DNA from: Aliivibrio fischeri ATCC 7744 = JCM 18803 = DSM 507 | GTDB taxonomy: Bacteria > Pseudomonadota > Gammaproteobacteria > Enterobacterales > Vibrionaceae | Length of the DNA stretch: 64,000 bases | Assembly (NCBI RefSeq): GCF_023983475.1 | Contig: NZ_CP092712.1 | Span: forward strand, 868,001-932,000 | Reading direction: 5' to 3' | In this document: in pieces, positions 58,678 through 64,000 of the stretch | Position numbering within the stretch: the first letter of the stretch is position 1 | Layout of the letters: the number at the start of each line of letters is the position of its first letter | Notes under the pieces: model-generated | What the model was told of the DNA's origin: nothing | The model's database searches: none | The model's input: the letters and a program-made list of their open reading frames with translations, nothing else | Position numbers and translations under genes: made by a program

Positions 58678-58935
58678 ATGACAGACGTAAATAAAGAGCA
58701 AGTATTAGAGCAAGTAACTTCTGCATTAGTTGAACTGTTTGAAATTGATGAAGCAGATATTACCCCAGAAGCTCAGCTGTATACTGACCTTGATTTAGAT
58801 AGTATCGATGCTGTCGATCTTGTTGTTCATTTGCAGAAAGTGACGGGTAAAAAAATTAAACCAGAAGAGTTCAAAGAAGTTCGTACTGTCGACGATGTAG
58901 TTAATTCTGTAGCTGCACTGTTAAAAGGCGAATAA
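58678..58935 (+). CDS. apeF: Acyl carrier protein 2 (ApeF)
   Basis: An 85-residue ACP, Ser attachment in LDLDSIDAVDLV (about residue 39). It shares the fold of ApeE but differs in sequence, so the two are distinct paralogues rather than a recent duplication. Its stop codon overlaps the apeG start (TAATG). Confidence 0.88.
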   Translation: MTDVNKEQVLEQVTSALVELFEIDEADITPEAQLYTDLDLDSIDAVDLVVHLQKVTGKKIKPEEFKEVRTVDDVVNSVAALLKGE

Positions 58936-59495
58936 TGCGTTGGCTGACAGCGCTGTCAGCCATTGCACTCTTAGCATATCCGCTAGCGGTCTACTATGGT
59001 CTCCATTTTGGTGGAATAAAGACAGTAGCAGGCGTACTAGCGGTGTTGTTTTTAGTGCGTATGGTCGGTGGTAAACAAGTACCGATAAAAGAACTCAAAT
59101 ACATCGCTATTATCAGTGGTGGAGCGGGGATAATTCTTGCTTCTCTTGGTTGGATATTTAAAACCGAAGGCTGGTTTACCTTCTACCCTGTAATAGTCAA
59201 TGTCGTTATGTTCGTTATGTTTTTTTGGAGTTTATTTCAATCCCAAAGCATGATTGAACGTTTTGCTCGTCTACAAGAACCTGATTTACCTGAAAGTGGC
59301 GTTAAGTACACCAGAACCGTAACTAAAATTTGGTGTGTATTTTTTATTATTAATGGCTCTATCTCTTTTTCTACCTGTTTCATGGATATGAAGATGTGGA
59401 TGCTATACAACGGATTTATTAGCTACTTGCTTATTGGAACTTTGTTCATAAGCGAATGGTTAGTGCGCCAATGGATAAGAAAAAAAGAAGTATGA
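58935..59495 (+). CDS. apeG: COG4648-type membrane protein (ApeG)
   Basis: A 186-residue integral membrane protein with five to six predicted helices. It is known in APE clusters as a conserved hypothetical membrane protein; a transport or assembly role is inferred, not shown. Its ATG overlaps the apeF stop and its stop overlaps the apeH start (ATGA). Confidence 0.75.
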   Translation: MRWLTALSAIALLAYPLAVYYGLHFGGIKTVAGVLAVLFLVRMVGGKQVPIKELKYIAIISGGAGIILASLGWIFKTEGWFTFYPVIVNVVMFVMFFWSLFQSQSMIERFARLQEPDLPESGVKYTRTVTKIWCVFFIINGSISFSTCFMDMKMWMLYNGFISYLLIGTLFISEWLVRQWIRKKEV

Positions 59496-60859
59496 AAACA
59501 GTCTCTCTTTCGCAATTAGTATTACAAGATAAAACAGACCACATGGTGTGTTTTGATGAGCTGCACTCATATATTTCTTATTCTCAATTTCAAAAAGACG
59601 TTCAGAAAGCGTGTGCCTTTTTTCAGCAGCAACCTCACACTAAGTGGGCATTGTGTTTTGATGATAGCTATTATTTTGCGGTTACTTTTCTTGCATTAGC
59701 CCATGCGGGTAAACATCTTATTCTTCCTGGTAACCATCAACCAGCAGCATTGGCCGAATTATCTCAGCATTTTGATTCCTTAATTCATGATGACATTATC
59801 AAGGTGATGCCATGCAGTGAGCATGTTGCCTATCATGATATAAAAAGTGGCCATCTAGCTACATTATCACCACTTCCTCTTCATGAGGTTGCGCTTACTT
59901 TGTTTACTTCTGGCTCAACCGATACTCCCAAGCCCATTGCTAAAAACCTTCAATTGCTTGATAACGAAATTCAACAATTAGACAGTTTATGGGGCGAAAA
60001 ACTCGGACAAAGTGACATTTACAGCACCGTATCACACCAACATATCTATGGTTTATTATTTAGGGTGCTATGGCCATTAACGGCTGGTCGTGCCTTTAGT
60101 CGCCATAACTTTATCTACCCAGAGCAAATTTTATCTCATCGACCTGATGATAAAAAAACGCTTATTTGTAGTCCAGCATTGCTTAAGCGCTTAGTTGATC
60201 ATGAAGGACACAATACTTATCAGATGGTTTTCTCATCTGGTGGGCCGCTTGCTATTGAAGGGGCTGAGCAAAGTGAGAAAAAACTCTCACAGCGTCCATT
60301 TGAAGTTTATGGTAGTACAGAAACAGGTGGTATTGGCTACCGTCAGCAGTTTGAACCAAGCTCTTTATGGCGCTTTTTTCCTTCTCATCAAGCCCGTTTA
60401 AACATTGAGCATTGCTTAGAATTGCTCTCTCCCTTCATTGATGAAGAAGAGTGGTACGCGACCAGCGATTATTGTGATTTGCTTGCTAATGGTCAGTTTG
60501 TTCTAAAAGGTCGCGTCGATCGCGTGATCAAAATTGAAGAAAAGCGTCTCTCTTTAACGGAAGTTGAAAAACGATTAATGCAGTTAGAGTGGATTAATGA
60601 AGCAGCAGTGATCCCGATGGAAGAAGAAAAACGCACCGTATTGGGCGCAGTGATTGTTCTATCAGAAGCGGGAACTAAACTTATGAATCAAGGCTCTAAG
60701 GGTAAGTTCTGGTTGAGATTGCGTTCAGAACTACGAGAATGGTTAGAACCAGTTGGTATTCCTCGTCGTTTTAGAAATGTTAGTGAAATTCCATTAAATA
60801 GCCAAGGTAAACGTCAAATGCACGATTTAAAGCAGCTATTTAATGATGCGAATAATTAA
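59492..60859 (+). CDS. apeH: Aryl/acyl-AMP ligase (ApeH)
   Basis: A 455-residue ANL-superfamily adenylating enzyme. The P-loop-like motif LFTSGSTDTPKPIAKN (about 143-158) and the A5-type motif YGSTETGGIGYR (about 275-286) are present, followed by LKGRVDRVIKIEEKRLSLTEVE with the C-terminal hinge. In APE systems it loads the aryl starter onto an ACP. I start at ATG 59492, sharing ATGA with the apeG stop; a frame beginning at 59456 lies in apeG. Confidence 0.87.
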   Translation: MKTVSLSQLVLQDKTDHMVCFDELHSYISYSQFQKDVQKACAFFQQQPHTKWALCFDDSYYFAVTFLALAHAGKHLILPGNHQPAALAELSQHFDSLIHDDIIKVMPCSEHVAYHDIKSGHLATLSPLPLHEVALTLFTSGSTDTPKPIAKNLQLLDNEIQQLDSLWGEKLGQSDIYSTVSHQHIYGLLFRVLWPLTAGRAFSRHNFIYPEQILSHRPDDKKTLICSPALLKRLVDHEGHNTYQMVFSSGGPLAIEGAEQSEKKLSQRPFEVYGSTETGGIGYRQQFEPSSLWRFFPSHQARLNIEHCLELLSPFIDEEEWYATSDYCDLLANGQFVLKGRVDRVIKIEEKRLSLTEVEKRLMQLEWINEAAVIPMEEEKRTVLGAVIVLSEAGTKLMNQGSKGKFWLRLRSELREWLEPVGIPRRFRNVSEIPLNSQGKRQMHDLKQLFNDANN

Positions 60860-60872
60860 AAAAGATTAGATT

Positions 60873-61247
60873 ATGATAAAACGTAAGCCAAGTATCCTTA
60901 CAACAAAAGATATCTCAGTAAATGAAGCGCAACCAAGTGTGCTTATTTCTATGCGTGTGGATGATGATATCTTAGATTTCACCGGACACTTTCCAAATCA
61001 TCCTTTGTTACCCGGTGTTACTCAAGTTGATTGGGCTATTCATTACGCGAAACATTACCTTAATGCACATTCAAACTTTAAAGGAATGGAAGTGCTTAAG
61101 TTTCAAGAACCTATTTTACCGAATATGGAAGTAGAACTTGAGCTTAAATGGGATATTGAGAAGAGTAAGCTGTATTTTACTTACCGCTCAAATAAAGGCG
61201 ATACAGTAAGCAATCACGCTTCTGGTCGTATTGTGTTAGGAGCGTAA
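60873..61247 (+). CDS. apeI: 3-hydroxyacyl-ACP dehydratase, hotdog fold (ApeI)
   Basis: A 124-residue FabA/FabZ-type hotdog protein with the active-site HFPNHPLLPGVTQ (about 46-58). In the Xenorhabdus system ApeI pairs with ApeP as a heteromeric dehydratase that introduces each double bond. ApeP is not in this window and would lie to the right. The gene sits 13 bp after apeH and 2 bp before apeJ. Confidence 0.87.
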   Translation: MIKRKPSILTTKDISVNEAQPSVLISMRVDDDILDFTGHFPNHPLLPGVTQVDWAIHYAKHYLNAHSNFKGMEVLKFQEPILPNMEVELELKWDIEKSKLYFTYRSNKGDTVSNHASGRIVLGA

Positions 61248-61249
61248 TC

Positions 61250-62941
61250 ATGACTAACTTTCGCCCTTGTTTTTTAATTCCTTGTTATAACCATGGTAAA
61301 ACCATTCCTGCCGTTGTTGAATCATTGATGTCGTATGGTTATCCAATGATCATCGTTGATGATGGCAGTGAGAATGAAACAAAGCGTATTTTAGAAGAAG
61401 TAACGCAACAGCATGAGTCAATTACCTTAATTACATTAGCTGAAAACCAAGGTAAAGGTGGTGCTGTGATTGCTGGTATCGAAAAAGCCTATCAGCAGAG
61501 TTACAGCCATGCGATTCAAATTGATGCTGATGGTCAACATGATCTCGAAGCGCTACCTAAATTAATTGCGGAATCTCAAGAACACCCAACGGCACTGATT
61601 TCTGGACAACCTATCTACGATGAGAGTGTACCTAAATCTCGTTTGTATGGTCGCTATGCTACGCATATTTGGGTGTGGATTGAGACACTTTCTTTTGCGA
61701 TTAAAGACAGCATGTGTGGTTTCCGCTCTTATCCTATCGGTCCAACGATTAACGTATTAGAGCGAGCGGTTATTGGCCGACGAATGGATTTTGATACCGA
61801 AATCATGGTTCGTATGTACTGGAATGAAACCGATATTCGCTTTATCAATACTCGTGTTATTTACCCAGAAGATGGCATTTCTCATTTTGATGCATTATGG
61901 GATAACGTGAAAATCAGTTGGATGCACACCAAATTATTTTTTGGCATGTTGCCTCGTATTCCTTCATTACTAAAACGTAAACCTGTTCAAGAAGATCATT
62001 GGTCGTCTCATGCTGAGCGCGGTACGATTTTAGGTATTCAATTTTTACTTTGGATCTATTCAACGTTTGGTCGCAAAGTATTTTCGCTATTACTTAAACC
62101 AGTCATGGCTTATTACTACCTACGTGGTGGTTCAGTCAAAGACGCTTCAGATGACTTCATTCAACAGGTAAATGCTTATGCTCGAATTAAAGGCATTCAA
62201 TTACCTGAAAAGCTAACCACTTATCGTCATTTGGTCTCTTTTGGTGAAACCATGTTAGATAAGCTTGCGGCATGGCGTGGTGATTTTTCAGATAAAAACC
62301 TAACGGTTCATGGTATTGAGCATTATCAAACATTAGCTCAGCGTGAAAAAGGTATTGTATTACTGGGTTCTCATTTAGGAAATCTAGAACTATGTCGTGC
62401 GCTTAGCCGTCGTCATACTCACCTGAAGATTAATGCGTTAGTTTTTACTGAGCATGCAGAGCGTTTTAATACGGTAATGAAAACCGTTAATCCGCAATCA
62501 GAAGTGAATGTTATTCAGGTGTCTAAAATAGGGCCAGATACCGCCATTTTATTACAGCAAAAAATTGATGATGGTGAGTGGATTGTTATCGTTGGTGATA
62601 GAACGTCAGTCACTAAAGAGAATCGAGTGATTTGGGCTGATTTTCTTGGTAAGCCTGCGCCATTCCCTCAAGGGCCATTTATGTTGGCTTCTATTTTAAA
62701 GCAACCAGTATATTTAATGTTTGGGCTTCGTGACGATACACAAAAAGATCCGTTGTTTGATGTGTACTTAGAACCGTTTTCTGAACAAATCATATTACCT
62801 CGTGGTAAACGAGAAGAGGCTTTGCAAGAAGTCGTACAAAATTATGCTCAACGCCTAGAGCATTTCACATTAAAAGCACCATCACAATGGTATAACTTTT
62901 TTAATTTTTGGCAGTTAACTGGAAAGAAAGATGACAACTAA
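61250..62941 (+). CDS. apeJ: Fused GT2 glycosyltransferase and LpxL-type acyltransferase (ApeJ)
   Basis: A 563-residue two-domain protein. Residues about 1-235 form a family-2 glycosyltransferase: PCYNHGKTIPAV, IVDDGSEN (metal/UDP-binding) and IDADGQHD (DXD-like) are evident, with a putative membrane helix at about 265-290. Residues about 290-560 resemble an LpxL-type lysophosphatidic acyltransferase with LGSHLGNLELCR (HX4E). The fusion implies that a sugar and an acyl group are put on the same lipid acceptor, plausibly anchoring the polyene in the outer membrane. The 11-bp overlap with the downstream lyase indicates coupling. Confidence 0.85.
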   Translation: MTNFRPCFLIPCYNHGKTIPAVVESLMSYGYPMIIVDDGSENETKRILEEVTQQHESITLITLAENQGKGGAVIAGIEKAYQQSYSHAIQIDADGQHDLEALPKLIAESQEHPTALISGQPIYDESVPKSRLYGRYATHIWVWIETLSFAIKDSMCGFRSYPIGPTINVLERAVIGRRMDFDTEIMVRMYWNETDIRFINTRVIYPEDGISHFDALWDNVKISWMHTKLFFGMLPRIPSLLKRKPVQEDHWSSHAERGTILGIQFLLWIYSTFGRKVFSLLLKPVMAYYYLRGGSVKDASDDFIQQVNAYARIKGIQLPEKLTTYRHLVSFGETMLDKLAAWRGDFSDKNLTVHGIEHYQTLAQREKGIVLLGSHLGNLELCRALSRRHTHLKINALVFTEHAERFNTVMKTVNPQSEVNVIQVSKIGPDTAILLQQKIDDGEWIVIVGDRTSVTKENRVIWADFLGKPAPFPQGPFMLASILKQPVYLMFGLRDDTQKDPLFDVYLEPFSEQIILPRGKREEALQEVVQNYAQRLEHFTLKAPSQWYNFFNFWQLTGKKDDN

Positions 62942-64000
62942 TTCAATTACATTTGGTAAAGGACGTCTGACAATTGAAGACGTTGTTGATATTGCAAATG
63001 GTGCAAATGCACAACTTAATAACTCTGATGAATTCACTGCCAAAATTGACCGTGGTGTTGAGTTTTTAGAGCGTTTATTAAAAGAAGAAGGCGTGATCTA
63101 TGGTGTGACAACGGGTTATGGTGACTCTTGTACTGTAGCAATCCCAATGGATTTAGTGGATGAATTACCGCTACATTTAACGCGTTTTCACGGTTGTGGT
63201 TTAGGTGAAAATTTAGATGAACAACAAGCACGTGCTGTATTAGCGACTCGTTTATGCTCTTTATCACAAGGGGTATCGGGTGTTACTCATGATTTGCTTA
63301 ATCAAATCGTCACTCTAATTAATCACGGTGTATCTCCACGTATTCCTCAAGAAGGTTCTGTGGGTGCCAGTGGTGATTTAACACCATTATCTTATCTTGC
63401 AGCTGCGCTTATTGGTGAGCGTGAAGTGATCTATAAAGGCGAAATCCGTGCAACTGCAGAGGTATTTAAAGAGTTAAATATCACACCAATCAAGCTTAAA
63501 CCAAAAGAAGGTTTAGCGTTAATGAATGGTACATCAGTGATGACAGCATTAGCGTGTTTAGCGTATAAGCGTGCGGAGTACTTAGCGCAAATGGCAACTA
63601 AGATCACCGCAATGGTATCAGTAGGGATGCAAGGTAATGACTTCCACTTTGATGAAGCGTTATTTGCGGTGAAACCACATCCAGGTCAACAACAAATTGC
63701 GGCTTGGTTACGTTCTGATCTACACAACGAAACACCACCAAGAAACAGTGATCGTCTGCAAGACCGTTACTCACTTCGTTGTGCTCCACATGTAATTGGT
63801 GTACTTCAAGATAGCCTACCGTTCTTGCGTCAAATGATTGAAAATGAATTAAACAGTGCGAACGATAACCCAATTATCGATGGTGATAATGAGCGTGTTC
63901 TTCACGGTGGTCATTTCTATGGTGGTCATATTGCAATGGCAATGGACATGCTAAAAACCGCAGTAGCGAACATTGCTGATTTATTAGATCGCCAAATGGC
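62931..64000 (+). CDS. Aromatic amino acid ammonia-lyase, MIO type (partial, truncated by window end)
   Basis: The frame starts at ATG 62931, inside the end of apeJ (MTTNSITFGKGRLTIEDVV), and runs without a stop to the window end, at least 356 residues of an expected 510-540. The MIO-forming triad Ala-Ser-Gly is at residues 146-148 in GSVGASGDLTPLSY. The tyrosine loop YGVTTGYGD is near 57-65. At the substrate-selectivity pair F86-H87, histidine lyases usually have S-H, tyrosine lyases H-L and phenylalanine lyases F-L. A lyase that makes an aryl acrylate starter fits the cluster; the substrate is inferred. Confidence 0.88.
   Translation, partial: MTTNSITFGKGRLTIEDVVDIANGANAQLNNSDEFTAKIDRGVEFLERLLKEEGVIYGVTTGYGDSCTVAIPMDLVDELPLHLTRFHGCGLGENLDEQQARAVLATRLCSLSQGVSGVTHDLLNQIVTLINHGVSPRIPQEGSVGASGDLTPLSYLAAALIGEREVIYKGEIRATAEVFKELNITPIKLKPKEGLALMNGTSVMTALACLAYKRAEYLAQMATKITAMVSVGMQGNDFHFDEALFAVKPHPGQQQIAAWLRSDLHNETPPRNSDRLQDRYSLRCAPHVIGVLQDSLPFLRQMIENELNSANDNPIIDGDNERVLHGGHFYGGHIAMAMDMLKTAVANIADLLDRQM

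Noticed and set aside
1-64000. tRNA, rRNA, CRISPR array or prophage
   Set aside because: No tRNA-like cloverleaf ending in CCA, no rRNA, no regularly spaced repeats and no phage genes were seen.

Overview
The window is a contiguous chromosomal segment of a marine gamma-proteobacterium of the family Vibrionaceae, most likely the genus Aliivibrio (A. fischeri group). The base composition is AT-rich, many intergenic gaps carry hairpin terminators, and the gene order hupB-ppiD, nagE/nagA-nagC, glnS-fur-fldA-DUF2788-ybfF-seqA-pgm, gltA/sdhCDAB-sucABCD, znuBC/znuA-mepM and feoABC is typical of vibrios. The genus is inferred from gene order and my recollection of protein sequences, not from a database search.

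Layout. 1-2.6 kb: the 3' end of hupB, the periplasmic chaperone ppiD and a small ComEA-like helix-hairpin-helix protein. 2.66-4.07 kb: a complete IS4-family element, inserted exactly in a bidirectional terminator and flanked by a 12-bp target duplication. 4.1-10 kb: a dtpA-like peptide transporter, rfaH, asnB and a KefB-like antiporter. 10-14.3 kb: the N-acetylglucosamine module (nagC and nagA divergent from nagE) with candidate CRP and NagC sites. 14.5-22.2 kb: glnS, fur, a DUF4442 gene, fldA, DUF2788, ybfF, seqA, pgm and a Nif3-like gene. 22.3-33.6 kb: the TCA block, gltA divergent from sdhCDAB-sucABCD. 33.7-39.4 kb: a chemoreceptor and the zinc uptake locus znuBC/znuA with a Zur box, plus mepM overlapping znuA. 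39.5-46.3 kb: a large membrane-bound propeller/AraC regulator, a GC-rich hairpin-rich intergenic island (candidate minus-strand small RNA), and feoABC behind a Fur box. 46.3-46.7 kb: a degenerate intergenic repeat block. 46.7-53.6 kb: ackA-pta, yfbV, argS and yecM.

53.6-64 kb is the left part of an aryl polyene (APE) pigment cluster. On the minus strand are a flavin-dependent, halogenase-like oxidoreductase, an O-methyltransferase-like protein and a BamE-like lipoprotein. On the plus strand, tightly packed or overlapping, are a chain-length-factor-like ketosynthase half (apeC), an acyltransferase (apeD), two acyl carrier proteins (apeE, apeF), a membrane protein (apeG), an AMP ligase (apeH), a hotdog dehydratase (apeI), a fused glycosyltransferase/acyltransferase (apeJ) and a MIO-type aromatic ammonia-lyase cut by the window end. 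A likely scheme is that the lyase makes an aryl acrylate, apeH loads it on an ACP, the type II PKS-like enzymes extend it as a polyene, and apeD/apeJ attach it to a membrane lipid. The catalytic KS, KR, second dehydratase, thioesterase and exporter are expected to the right of the window.

Most of the window is ordinary housekeeping DNA. The most distinctive items are the APE cluster and its unusual lyase selectivity residues, the regulator that has lost its phospho-acceptor histidine, the candidate structured RNA upstream of feoA, and the IS4 insertion in a terminator. No rRNA, tRNA, CRISPR array or prophage was seen.
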